Assembly: GCA_012516125.1 (NCBI GenBank)
Contig: JAAYXB010000021.1
Location: forward strand, 1 to 59,201
DNA: 59,201 nucleotides
Direction of reading: 5' to 3'
Source of the DNA: Bacillota bacterium
GTDB lineage: Bacteria > Bacillota > SHA-98 > UBA4971
Position numbers and translations under genes: made by a program. The notes beneath the pieces were generated by a model that was given only the letters and a program-made list of their open reading frames with translations, did no database searches and was not told the origin of the DNA. Below are positions 37,551 to 45,972 of this stretch, one piece after another (within the stretch, counting starts at the first letter, position 1; each line of letters begins with the position of its first letter).

Positions 37551-38792
37551 TCAGAACAGAGTGACCGTGACGGGCGCCCCTTTCTCGATGCCCTCGACCT
37601 CCGCGGGGACCCTCACAACGCCATCGGAGGCCACAAGGCCGGATATGAGGGCGGATTTCGTGAATACCGGGTCCGCCCACCTCACCCCGTCCCGCACGGA
37701 GATCTTCACCCCGATGTAATCCTCCCGGCCGGCCACCGACGCCACGTTTGCCCCGAGCCGCGCTTCCACTTCCCGCCTCTCAGGAGCGGTGCCCATCCAC
37801 CTTGCTATGGCAGGCTCCACGAACAGCCTGAAGATGGTGAGGCACGACACGGGGTGGCCTGGCAGGCCGAAGACAGGCTTCCCACCAGCCACCGCAAGGA
37901 TGGTCGGCTTGCCCGGCCGCACCGCGACGCCGTGCACCAGCACCCCGGGCGGTCCAAGGGAGTCTATGGCGTCGCGCGCGAAGTCCCGCGTGCCAATGGA
38001 GCTGCCACCCGAGATGACCAGCATGTCCGCGCCGGCAAGCTGCTCGCGCATGGCCGAGGCGACCTCGCGGTAATCGTCCCTCACGATCCCGGCCGCCACA
38101 GGCCTCGCGCCCGCGGCCAGCGCCGCCGTGTACAGGGAGTACGAATTCGTGTCGCGCACCTTCCCGGGGAGAAGCGCGTCGGAGACCTCCACGAGTTCGT
38201 CCCCGGTGGACATTATCGCGACCTTAGGACCTGCCGCCACCCTTACGCGGGAAACGCCTGCGGCCGCGAGCGCCCCGATGTCTTGAGGACGGAGCCTGCG
38301 GCCCCTTTGCAACAGCACGTCGCCCTTCGCCACATCCTCCGCCGGGCCGACCACGTTCTCGCCTGGGGCGACAGGCCTTGCCACAGCGATAAGCCCGCCA
38401 CCCATATCCTCACTGGTCTCCACCATGACCACGGCGTCCGCGCCCTGGGGCAGCATCGCGCCTGTCGCGATGCGAGCGCACTTCCCGGGGCCCAGGGCGA
38501 AGCCGACCGCTTCCCCCATTCGCACCTCGCCGGCAATAGTAAGAAGCGCGGGCAGGGAGTCGGTCGCGCCGAACGTATCCCGGGCGCGCACTGCGAAGCC
38601 GTCCACCGTTGACCTGGGGAAGCCCGGCAAATCGCCCGGGGACGTCACGTCCTCCGCAAGCACGCGACCGCAGGCCTCGAGAAGGCCGACCGTCTCGACC
38701 TCGTGTGGCCCTCGATCGAGGTGTTGCTCGAGCCTCCGCCACGCTTCAGCGGGAGGCACAAGCGACAGGAAAAGCGGCAATGCCATCACCAT
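37551..38792 (-). CDS. moeA: molybdopterin molybdotransferase
   Basis: A second, stand-alone MoeA of 413 residues (LPGFPRSTVDGFAVRARDTF, IATGAMLPQGADAVVMVE, AIMSTGDELVEVSD, SGGSSIGTRDF, FGLPGHPVSCLTIF). Two MoeA copies in one operon are common where both Mo and W cofactors are made. The start may be ATG 38792 or 38786; both lie inside the end of tupC. It ends 13 bases before the fusion MoeA gene. Confidence 0.94.
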   Translation of the reverse strand: MVMALPLFLSLVPPAEAWRRLEQHLDRGPHEVETVGLLEACGRVLAEDVTSPGDLPGFPRSTVDGFAVRARDTFGATDSLPALLTIAGEVRMGEAVGFALGPGKCARIATGAMLPQGADAVVMVETSEDMGGGLIAVARPVAPGENVVGPAEDVAKGDVLLQRGRRLRPQDIGALAAAGVSRVRVAAGPKVAIMSTGDELVEVSDALLPGKVRDTNSYSLYTAALAAGARPVAAGIVRDDYREVASAMREQLAGADMLVISGGSSIGTRDFARDAIDSLGPPGVLVHGVAVRPGKPTILAVAGGKPVFGLPGHPVSCLTIFRLFVEPAIARWMGTAPERREVEARLGANVASVAGREDYIGVKISVRDGVRWADPVFTKSALISGLVASDGVVRVPAEVEGIEKGAPVTVTLF

Positions 38793-39540
38793 CCTGAGAC
38801 AAGATCCAGCGAGCCGACCCGGCAAGATCGGCGAGGGCTCGCCGCACGTCCGCGCCGAGCACCTCCCTCACCGGCCCGTCGGCCACGATCCGCCCGCCCG
38901 CCATGACCACGGTCCTGTCGGCGAGGAACGGGATCTCGATGACGTCGTGGGTCACGAACACCGTGGTCACGCGCGTCCTCCGTACCACCTCGCCAAGCTC
39001 GGCGAGGAGTCCCATCCTGGTGGGCACGTCCAGCGAGCTTGTGGGCTCGTCCAGGAACAACACCTCAGGCTCGAGGACGAAGGCCCTCGCGAGGCTCACC
39101 CTCTGGCTTTCGCCGCCCGAGAGCGTTCGGGCGCGCCGACCGGCGAGGTGCTCGATGCCGAAGGTGGCAAGCGCCCGCTCCACCCTGGCGCGGACCTCGG
39201 CGCGCGGGACGCCCCGCATTCGAAGGCCCACTGCCACGTTATCGAACACGGTGCCGTCCAGAAGGTATGGACGCTGAAGCACCATGGCCATCCGGCGCCG
39301 CAGCCTCACGAGATTCATCCCCCGCTCAACTCTCTCGCCGCAGATTGAGACCTCGCCCGCGCCCGGCAGGAGGAGGCACGCCATCACTTGAAGGAGTGTG
39401 CTCTTCCCCGCCCCGTTCGGGCCGACCACGGCCAGGGTTTCGCCGCGCCTTACAACAAGGTGCGGGACGTCCAGCACCAGTCTGGACCCCCGGTGCACCC
39501 TAACATTCTTTAGCTCGAGAACCGCCTCTCTCAAGTGCAC
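38746..39540 (-). CDS. tupC: tungstate ABC transporter ATPase
   Basis: This 264-residue ATPase has Walker A GPNGAGKST, signature LSGGESQRVSLARA, Walker B VLFLDEPTSSLD and the switch His in VFVTHDVIEI. It drives import through TupB. The start is GTG 39540, with AGAGGGGAAT upstream. It is separated from tupB by 253 bases that hold a 132-bp repeat, an unusual break in an ABC operon. Its end overlaps moeA by 47 bases. Confidence 0.9.
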   Translation of the reverse strand: MHLREAVLELKNVRVHRGSRLVLDVPHLVVRRGETLAVVGPNGAGKSTLLQVMACLLLPGAGEVSICGERVERGMNLVRLRRRMAMVLQRPYLLDGTVFDNVAVGLRMRGVPRAEVRARVERALATFGIEHLAGRRARTLSGGESQRVSLARAFVLEPEVLFLDEPTSSLDVPTRMGLLAELGEVVRRTRVTTVFVTHDVIEIPFLADRTVVMAGGRIVADGPVREVLGADVRRALADLAGSARWILSQDGDGIAAFPVACASR

Positions 39541-39555
39541 ATTCCCCTCTTCAGC

Positions 39556-39687
39556 ATGAGGTCATTAGTTTCCTCTCGTCTTCCGAGGTCTCGGGTTGCC
39601 GGTGACTCAAAGAGAGAGTGCAACACAGGCAACCCTGCACGGCGCGTGCGCTCTCTGGAACCGGCGATTACTTATGGCGATCTACTT
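39556..39687 (+). repeat. 132-bp intergenic repeat, copy 2, inside the tup operon
   Basis: This matches the reverse complement of 6765-6896 over the full 132 bases with about six differences. The central hairpin is GGGTTGCC...GGCAACCC. It lies between tupB and tupC, where the operon transcript would carry it. It could lower tupC expression or protect the upstream mRNA. Confidence 0.92.
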
Positions 39688-39793
39688 CAATCCCAAATCC
39701 GGCCCTGGGCAAGTCCAAACCAGTCTTCGAGGTTCTCCTCCTCTATTCGGACCCTCCGCACCACGCGTATGGAACCGGCGGGACGCCTGCACA

Positions 39794-40492
39794 TCAGGCA
39801 TGTCTGCCCTTCTGCTGAAGATGGGTAAGACCGAGCGTGATCCCATACGCGAGCGCGAGCAGGATCACGCTGAGCGCTATGGCCATATCGAAGTGGCCGC
39901 GCGACACCTCCATGGCGGTCGCGGTGGTGAGGATGCGAGTCTGGCCCATCACGTTTCCACCGACCATCATGGACGCGCCGATCTCCGATATCACCCCGCC
40001 GAATCCTGCTATCACCGCGGCGAGGACCGAAAGCCTCGCCTCGCGCAGAAGTATCCAGAGGAGCTGCCACCATGACGCGCCGAGCGCGAGCATCTGCAGC
40101 CGCACCCCCGGGTCGAGCTGGCCTATCCCCGCCATCGTGAACCCGGTCACGATCGGCGTGGCTATCACCGACTGGGCTATCACCATGGCGGCCGGGGTAT
40201 ACATGAGGCGAAGAAACCCGAGCGGCCCGTACCGCCACAGCAGGATGCTCACCCATAGCCCCACCACCACAGGCGGGAGGCCCATGCCGGTGTTCACGAG
40301 GCTCACCGCGACCTGGCGCCCACGAAACGTGCAAAGCGCAAGCACGGTCCCGAGAGGCACGCCCACCACCACGGCTATGAGGGTCGCAAGCCCCGACACG
40401 CGCAGGGTGAGCAGGGTGATCCTCACCACCTCGCGGTCAGCCCTGACAAGGAGCCAGAACGCCTTAACGATCCCCTCGACTACAAGGTCCAA
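39794..40492 (-). CDS. tupB: tungstate ABC transporter permease
   Basis: This 232-residue membrane permease has about five to six segments and the inner-membrane EAA-type loop (MLALGASWWQLLWILLREAR, usual for molybdate/tungstate permeases). GVPLGTVLALCTF and GLPPVVVGLWVSILLW are typical of TupB. It begins 7 bases after tupA and forms the channel for TupA-delivered oxyanion. Confidence 0.92.
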   Translation of the reverse strand: MDLVVEGIVKAFWLLVRADREVVRITLLTLRVSGLATLIAVVVGVPLGTVLALCTFRGRQVAVSLVNTGMGLPPVVVGLWVSILLWRYGPLGFLRLMYTPAAMVIAQSVIATPIVTGFTMAGIGQLDPGVRLQMLALGASWWQLLWILLREARLSVLAAVIAGFGGVISEIGASMMVGGNVMGQTRILTTATAMEVSRGHFDMAIALSVILLALAYGITLGLTHLQQKGRHA

Positions 40493-40499
40493 CCGCGCC

Positions 40500-41384
40500 T
40501 CACCGCCCGAGATCCTCTTCGCTCTTGCCAGCGTCGGCGAAGAAGAGGGGCTCGCCGTACTCCTTCACGCCGAACGAGGCTATGACCTTCTGGGTGCTCT
40601 CAGCCACCATGAAGTCCACGAAAGCGAGGCCCCCCGGCCCGTTCACCTTGTCGAATCTCCGGGGATTCACCTGCATGACATGGTATATGTTGAGGAGCGC
40701 GCCGTCGCCTTGCACAAGGATCTCAAGGCTCAGGCGCTTCTTCAGCGCAAGGCATGTGGCGCGGTCGGTGAGCGTGTAGCCCTGCTTCTCAGAAGCGATA
40801 TTGAGCGTCTGCCCCATGCCGGCCCCGGCCTCCTGGTACCAGCGCCCCTCGGGCTTCACGCCGGCCTTCGCCCAGATCTCCTTCTCTTTCTTATGAGTGC
40901 CGGAGTCGTCGCCGCGCGACACGAACACCGCCTCCGCGGCGGCGATCTTCTTGAAGGCCTCCGCCGCCGACTTGAGGCCGCGTATGCCAGCGGGGTCGCC
41001 TGCCGGCCCCACGATCACGAAATCGTTGTGCATCACGAGCTTGCGGTTTGTCACAGCCCCACTCTGCACGAGTTCCATCTCGGCCGCAGGCGCGTGGCAC
41101 AGGAGCACGTCAGCCTCGCCCCGCGCCCCGAGCGCGAGGGCCTGCCCGGTGCCGACGGCGATGGTCTTTACTATGTACCCGGTCTGGCTCTCGAACATCG
41201 GGATGAGCACGTCGAGGAGGCCGCTGTCCTGGGTGCTCGTGGTGGTGGCCAGGATGACCTCACGGCTCGCGGGCGCAGCAATAGCGGTGGCGCCAGGGAC
41301 CGTAGCGAGGATACCTGTAAGCAGCATGAGCACGAGGAGCTGACGTCTTGTGTGAGAGGACAGAAGGCTCTTGAAATCCGGCAT
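40500..41384 (-). CDS. tupA: tungstate-binding protein
   Basis: The 294-residue product has an export signal (to about 38, ATAIAAPAS). TTTSTQDSGLLDVLIPMF is the TupA hallmark whose Thr/Ser residues bind the oxyanion, and FVSRGDDSGTHKKEKEIW is the second binding motif. ATG 41384 is preceded by AAAGGAGAT, which lies at the 3' end of the riboswitch. TupA binds tungstate far more tightly than molybdate in known cases. It is the first gene of the operon. Confidence 0.94.
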   Translation of the reverse strand: MPDFKSLLSSHTRRQLLVLMLLTGILATVPGATAIAAPASREVILATTTSTQDSGLLDVLIPMFESQTGYIVKTIAVGTGQALALGARGEADVLLCHAPAAEMELVQSGAVTNRKLVMHNDFVIVGPAGDPAGIRGLKSAAEAFKKIAAAEAVFVSRGDDSGTHKKEKEIWAKAGVKPEGRWYQEAGAGMGQTLNIASEKQGYTLTDRATCLALKKRLSLEILVQGDGALLNIYHVMQVNPRRFDKVNGPGGLAFVDFMVAESTQKVIASFGVKEYGEPLFFADAGKSEEDLGR

Positions 41385-41395
41385 GATCTTTACAT

Positions 41396-41518
41396 CTCCT
41401 TTCCAATGATGGGAGGCTTGCCGGTTTCCCGGCAGACCCTCGAGCCGCAAGGGCGGACCCTTCGCGGCTGCCGGTCACGCGCCATCCATGGAAGGTGCAG
41501 GCGCAGTGACTCGGAGTG
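41396..41518 (-). ncRNA. Moco/Tuco riboswitch of the tup-moa-moe operon
   Basis: On the minus strand the leader begins ACTCCGAG and ends GCCTCCCATCATTGGAAAGG, then AG. This 3' block matches the conserved end of the Moco riboswitch (E. coli moaA: GCCTCCCGTATCTGGAAAGG). CTCC pairs with GGAG to close the structure. Inner hairpins are GCGCC/GGCGC, GCCGC/GCGGC and TGCCGG-GAAA-CCGGCA with a GNRA loop. The closing helix contains the ribosome-binding site of tupA, so ligand-bound RNA would block translation. Mo or W cofactor is the likely ligand; which one cannot be told. Confidence 0.85.
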
Positions 41519-41538
41519 TAAGTTCCCAGCTTGACTCA

Positions 41539-41544
41539 AGTATA
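41539..41544 (-). promoter_or_regulatory. -10 box candidate of the tup operon
   Basis: TATACT lies about 20 bases upstream of the riboswitch on the minus strand, at the right distance for a start near 41532. No good -35 hexamer is visible. Confidence 0.45.
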
Positions 41545-41600
41545 GCACATGTCGCGCCAGGTGGTACCCGGAAAACCACCTCCTTTCGCGTCTCCCCACC

Positions 41601-41650
41601 CACCGGCATCCCATTCCGGGGATCGGAAGCATTCCCGTGTTCTCACTTAG
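41601..41650 (-). repeat. decayed element copy
   Basis: Read on the minus strand, CTAAGTGAGAACACGGGAAT and the following 30 bases ending TGCCGGTG align without gaps to 30469-30518 at about 70% of positions. It lies between the lipoprotein gene and the tup promoter. Confidence 0.45.
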
Positions 41651-41670
41651 AGGCCCGCGTCCACTCGCCC

Positions 41671-42474
41671 TCAGGGAAGCTCTATGCGAAGGTCCCGCAC
41701 CGGTTCTAGCACCCTCGTGCTTATCGTGTACTCGTAGACGCCCGACTCCGGCTCCCGGTACACCCACATGTCCTCGATCTTGTAGATGAGCGCGTCGCCC
41801 CTCAGGGTCACCCACGCTTTTGTCTCGTACTTCACGGGCTTCCCCTCGACGCCCGCCTCCGCCAGGTTCGCTTCGAAGCGCTTGAGCCAGGACGGGCTCT
41901 CAAAGCGGAGGACAGCACAGCGCACCCGCTCGACGTCTTCCTCCCCGGTTTTCGTGACGTTCTCCACCTCGCGCAGCCCGCCATCAAGGATGCTCTCCAC
42001 TCCCGTGACTCCAGAGAGCCATTCAAGCTCCGAGCGTACCGCTTCGTCTTTCACATCCGCGGCGCGCTCCACCCGGACCCATCCCTCGCCGCCCGCGTCG
42101 CCGAGTTCATCGCCAGGTGCCTCGAGGTCGATGAGCCGGTATGCCATGGACGAGCCCACGCGGTACGCCTCTATCCCCCCGTCCTCGGACGACGAGGAGT
42201 AGTGAACCCGGTCAGGCGCCACGAATTCCACAACGCGCGTCCATATTCCTGTGCCGAGGGCCTTCGCCTCCCTGGCGGAGAGCAGCTTCTCCGAGGAGGG
42301 AAACGCCGTCTCTTCAACCACCCGCACGCTCTTCAGAGCGAACGTGTTGTCCACCGCGGCCCGCAAGAGATCCGCCGGGTCCCGCGCCTCCTCGCGCGCT
42401 CTTGGAAAGCAGCCGGCGAGCACGGCTGAAGACAACAGGAGAACGACAGCAAACTTGGACGCCGCCCTACCCAC
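41671..42474 (-). CDS. LolA/LppX-like lipoprotein
   Basis: This 267-residue protein has a lipobox, VLAGC (Cys about 22). It lacks catalytic motifs but has the alternating strands seen in LolA/LppX-like outer-surface lipoproteins (SVRVVEETAFPSSEK, RVHYSSSSEDGGIEAY, KAWVTLRGDALIYKIEDMW). GTG 42474 follows GAGGAGGTGG. It is divergent from the APC permease gene with about 110 bases between. The bound ligand, if any, is unknown. Confidence 0.7.
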   Translation of the reverse strand: MGRAASKFAVVLLLSSAVLAGCFPRAREEARDPADLLRAAVDNTFALKSVRVVEETAFPSSEKLLSAREAKALGTGIWTRVVEFVAPDRVHYSSSSEDGGIEAYRVGSSMAYRLIDLEAPGDELGDAGGEGWVRVERAADVKDEAVRSELEWLSGVTGVESILDGGLREVENVTKTGEEDVERVRCAVLRFESPSWLKRFEANLAEAGVEGKPVKYETKAWVTLRGDALIYKIEDMWVYREPESGVYEYTISTRVLEPVRDLRIELP

Positions 42475-42584
42475 GGGTCACCCACCTCCTCTCCGACTCG
42501 GGCCCGGCACAGCGCACCCGCGGCCCGCCGCAATCAGCCACAATCGAATATTCGACGCGCGGCGCGGAAATCCTAGCGTGCGGG

Positions 42585-44081
42585 GTGAATTCCTTGGCCT
42601 CTCCCGGCCGAACCAAACTTCGCCGCGGCCTTGCCTCGCGCCATCTCTCAATGATATCCATCGGCGGAGTCATCGGAGTGGGAATGTTCCTCGGCAGCGC
42701 AGCCACGGTGAAACTGGCTGGCCCGGCCGTCATCCTGTCCTTCGCGCTCGGCGGCGTCATCATGATGATGGTGATGCTCGCTCTCGCGGAGATGTCCGTG
42801 GCCGAGCCTGTGGAGGGCTCGTTTCGGACGTACGCGGCGGAATCCCTGCACCCCTACGCTGGTTACGTGGTCGGCTGGACCTACTGGATCGCCTGGGTGG
42901 TCATTATGGCCGCCGAAATCGTTGCAGCCTCCACATACATGCGCCTCTGGGTGTCGCCCGAGCTTGCGCTCGTCTTCGGCTTCGTGTTCGCCGTGGCCAT
43001 GACACTCGTGAACCTTGCCAGCGTCAGGTCCTTCGGCGAGTTCGAGTTCTGGTTCGCCATGATCAAGGTTATAGCCATAGTGGCTTTCATCCTGATAGGC
43101 GCAGCCGCAATACTCGGAATCGGTCCTTTCACTCCCATAGGCATCAAGAATTACGTAGGGCATGGGGGATTTGCACCGAAAGGCGTCACCGGCGTGCTCC
43201 TCGCCATGGTCATGGTGATGGTGGCCTACGGCGGGACGGAGGTCATTGGAGTAGCCGCAGCGGAGACACAGGATCCGGAGACCAGCGTGCCCCAGGCGGT
43301 GAACGGCGTCGCCCTCAGGACCATCGTGCTTTACATCGGGTCCATGACCGTGCTCGTGGGCACCATACCGTGGTTCGAGGTGGGCCTCGGGGCGAGCCCC
43401 TTTGTGCGAGTGTACCAGCTCCTCAAGATCCCGGCGGCCGCTGACATCATGAACTTCGTGGTCATCACGGCCGCGCTGTCCAGCATGAACTCCGGCCTTT
43501 ACACGAGCTCGCGCATGCTGTACTCGCTGGCCGAAGCCGGGGCGGCCCCGAAATTCCTCACACGGCTCGGGAAAAAGTCCCGCGTTCCGTATCTCGCCGT
43601 CGTCGGCAGCACCTTCTTCCTCTATGTCGGTGTGATCATGTATTACCTGGTGCCCAAGACGGCGTTTCTCTACATCACGGGGATCGGAGGCTTCGGGTTC
43701 CTGTTCTCCTGGCTCATCATAAGCCTGTCCCAGATATACATGCGCCGCCGCATCGTGGCGCGAGATCCGTCGGCGCTCAAGTTCAAGATGCCGGGCTATC
43801 CATACACCTCCTGGATGACCGTGGCCCTCATCACAGGCGTCATCCTGACGCTGCCGTTCGTGCCTGGGCAGCGCATCGGCTTCATCTCTGGGCTGGTCTG
43901 GCTCGGCATTGTCTCCCTTTACTGGCTCGTGTCTTGTAAGAAGCGATTTGCCCCGAGGCTAATCACAACGAGGAGGCTGGTAGGGCTCGAGTTCGCCAGC
44001 CTTGTCGGGCTGCGTTACCCCGAGCGAGACATCCACAGCGGGAACGAAGCTGGAACCGGGACTCGCGGGAGCAATGGGTAG
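42585..44081 (+). CDS. APC-family amino acid permease
   Basis: This protein of about 498 residues has twelve membrane segments. The N-terminal GLASRHLSMISIGGVIGVGM, then FLGSAA, is the substrate-binding motif of the amino-acid transporter branch. MVAYGGTEVIGVAAAETQDP is helix 6, with its usual unwound Gly region. GTG 42585 gives a normal N-terminus, but its ribosome-binding site is weak. The C-terminus runs 123 bases into the oppositely transcribed spoIID gene. The substrate is probably a neutral or basic amino acid. Confidence 0.88.
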   Translation: MNSLASPGRTKLRRGLASRHLSMISIGGVIGVGMFLGSAATVKLAGPAVILSFALGGVIMMMVMLALAEMSVAEPVEGSFRTYAAESLHPYAGYVVGWTYWIAWVVIMAAEIVAASTYMRLWVSPELALVFGFVFAVAMTLVNLASVRSFGEFEFWFAMIKVIAIVAFILIGAAAILGIGPFTPIGIKNYVGHGGFAPKGVTGVLLAMVMVMVAYGGTEVIGVAAAETQDPETSVPQAVNGVALRTIVLYIGSMTVLVGTIPWFEVGLGASPFVRVYQLLKIPAAADIMNFVVITAALSSMNSGLYTSSRMLYSLAEAGAAPKFLTRLGKKSRVPYLAVVGSTFFLYVGVIMYYLVPKTAFLYITGIGGFGFLFSWLIISLSQIYMRRRIVARDPSALKFKMPGYPYTSWMTVALITGVILTLPFVPGQRIGFISGLVWLGIVSLYWLVSCKKRFAPRLITTRRLVGLEFASLVGLRYPERDIHSGNEAGTGTRGSNG

Positions 44082-45968
44082 GTTGTAATTGCCCACGACC
44101 TCCACCCCGGAGTAATAGTGTTTCAGAATGTCCACGTAGGTGTACACGGGCTTTCCCGACTCATCCCGCATGAGCGCCATCCCCTGCGCGCCCCACTGGC
44201 TGAGACCTACTCCGTGGCCATACCCCATGCCGTCGATGATGACGAGGGTCGTGGGAGATAGTTCCCCGGCGCATCCGATCTCGACCGCCCTGCCCGTCAC
44301 GAGCACATCCCTGTCGAGCCTGACCCTGTAGCCGCTCGCAACGGCGCCGTCCCTCACCGGCACGCACGCGCCGACCACGGGGAACACGGGCTTCCCTGGG
44401 GCTCCCACCCCACCCGCCCCATCCGCTCTGACCGCCCCGCTTGCCCCGCTCATCCCGTCCCGCGCCTCGGGCGCGCTGGACACCCCGGACGCACCGGGCG
44501 CAGGTACACCGGGCGCACTAGGCACCACAATTCCGGTCTCCTCCGAACCTACCAACCTTATAGTAAAACGTGGGCTCTTGAGGCCCAGCTTACGCCTGAC
44601 CTGTTCCCGCGTCAGGGTCAGGCTGTTCGCGGGCGTCTTGAAGCGGTAGCTGAGGACTTTCTCGCCGGACACCAGCGCAGGCTCGACCCATGCGGGGAAC
44701 GCCGCTCGGAGCCCGAGCATTGCGAGGAAGTCCGCCGCCCATAGCGCCAGGGGGTTCTGCCAGGCGTAGTGGGGGGAGGCCTGGTCGAAATCGGCCACTG
44801 CCTCGAGGTAGGGCTCGTCGCCCGCGCCGGGCCAGATCTCTTCGTCGCCCTCGGTTGCTCCACCTCCCGACGCAAAGTAATGTGCCTTGATGAGCCTGCC
44901 CTGGTATGTAATGACCTCGCCGCGGGTCTCCGCCACTGCCTGCCGGAACGACTCTATCGCGTGCCCGCCGGAGTATTTCTGGTACGCCACGGTATCGTCA
45001 ACATCGTACCCGCGGTCGTAGCTACTGGCCTTCCGGTACAGCGCGTAGGTCCTTGCCGCGACGGCCTGCGCCTTGAGCGCCTCCATCTCCCAGTTAGGGT
45101 ACACTTCGCCAGCAAGCACGCCCTCCACGTAGGATTCGATGTCGATGCGATTAATGGCCACAAGCTCGACCTTGCCGTCCCAGGAGTCTCTTCTCGTTAT
45201 CTCGAGCTCGCCCCTGTAGCGGACGCCGCCTAACGTAAACGCGATATCAAGGGGATCGCGCGGCACGATGCGCATGCCCCCGCCCAAGAAAGACATAGTC
45301 TCACCGGACGGAGTCGCCAGTATGACCTCACCGGGAAGATCCCCCGCGCGCACTTCGCAGAACCCGCCCGCGGCCGCAAGGCGCGTCCTCTCGGTTGCCT
45401 CTGGCCTCACGATAATGGGAGTGGGTAGGAAGCCCCGCTCTCTCCCCACCCAGGCAAGTGCCGTCCTCAACCTGTACACCGCGTCCGCGTCCCCGGTCCT
45501 TCCGATCCGAAGGAGCCATCCATCGCCATCGGGCACTATGTACGGCAGGTATCGCACCCTGTCGTCGTACGAGAGATGTGCTGCCAGCGCGGACCTGAGG
45601 CCAAGTGCGTCCTCGAGGCGCTCAAGTCTTGCGACCTCAACCAGGTAGGCGTCGTCACCCGCTCCCGAGGCTCCCAGAACAGCGGTAAACGACCTTCCGA
45701 GCGCGGTCTCGCGCGCGACCACTTCGTCCAGGACCTCCATCACCGTCGCGTCCTGTTCCAGTGTGAACCTCACCGGAGACCGAGTCGAGAGACGCACCCG
45801 CATCACGATGTGAGACCCCGCGATCCCGGCACCGACGGCCGCCGGGCTGCTACCAGCCGCGCCGCCGGTAGCACCTCCGGTCCCTGAAGCGAAGGCGCCG
45901 CATGCCCACGCGGCTGCGGCACCCAGCACCAGCGCGCATGCCAGCATCACCCTGCGCAAGTCGCTCAC
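43959..45968 (-). CDS. SpoIID/LytB-family protein
   Basis: SpoIID strips and cleaves peptidoglycan during engulfment in spore formers, and LytB relatives activate amidases. The 669-residue product has a signal segment (about 8-28), the SpoIID motifs IESYVEGVLAGEVYPNWEME and LKAQAVAARTYALYRKA, and the end motif HGVGLSQWGAQGMA. A Gly/Ala/Pro/Ser-rich linker (about 530-580) and a long N-terminal region make it about twice the size of B. subtilis SpoIID. GTG 45968 is chosen; the longer upstream frame lies in comB. Confidence 0.85.
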   Translation of the reverse strand: MSDLRRVMLACALVLGAAAAWACGAFASGTGGATGGAAGSSPAAVGAGIAGSHIVMRVRLSTRSPVRFTLEQDATVMEVLDEVVARETALGRSFTAVLGASGAGDDAYLVEVARLERLEDALGLRSALAAHLSYDDRVRYLPYIVPDGDGWLLRIGRTGDADAVYRLRTALAWVGRERGFLPTPIIVRPEATERTRLAAAGGFCEVRAGDLPGEVILATPSGETMSFLGGGMRIVPRDPLDIAFTLGGVRYRGELEITRRDSWDGKVELVAINRIDIESYVEGVLAGEVYPNWEMEALKAQAVAARTYALYRKASSYDRGYDVDDTVAYQKYSGGHAIESFRQAVAETRGEVITYQGRLIKAHYFASGGGATEGDEEIWPGAGDEPYLEAVADFDQASPHYAWQNPLALWAADFLAMLGLRAAFPAWVEPALVSGEKVLSYRFKTPANSLTLTREQVRRKLGLKSPRFTIRLVGSEETGIVVPSAPGVPAPGASGVSSAPEARDGMSGASGAVRADGAGGVGAPGKPVFPVVGACVPVRDGAVASGYRVRLDRDVLVTGRAVEIGCAGELSPTTLVIIDGMGYGHGVGLSQWGAQGMALMRDESGKPVYTYVDILKHYYSGVEVVGNYNLPIAPASPGSSFVPAVDVSLGVTQPDKAGELEPYQPPRCD

Positions 45969-45972
45969 CCCG

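Noticed and set aside
42251-43444. 397-codon frame inside the permease gene
   Set aside because: It is an out-of-frame shadow of the APC permease, Arg/His-rich, with no family motif.
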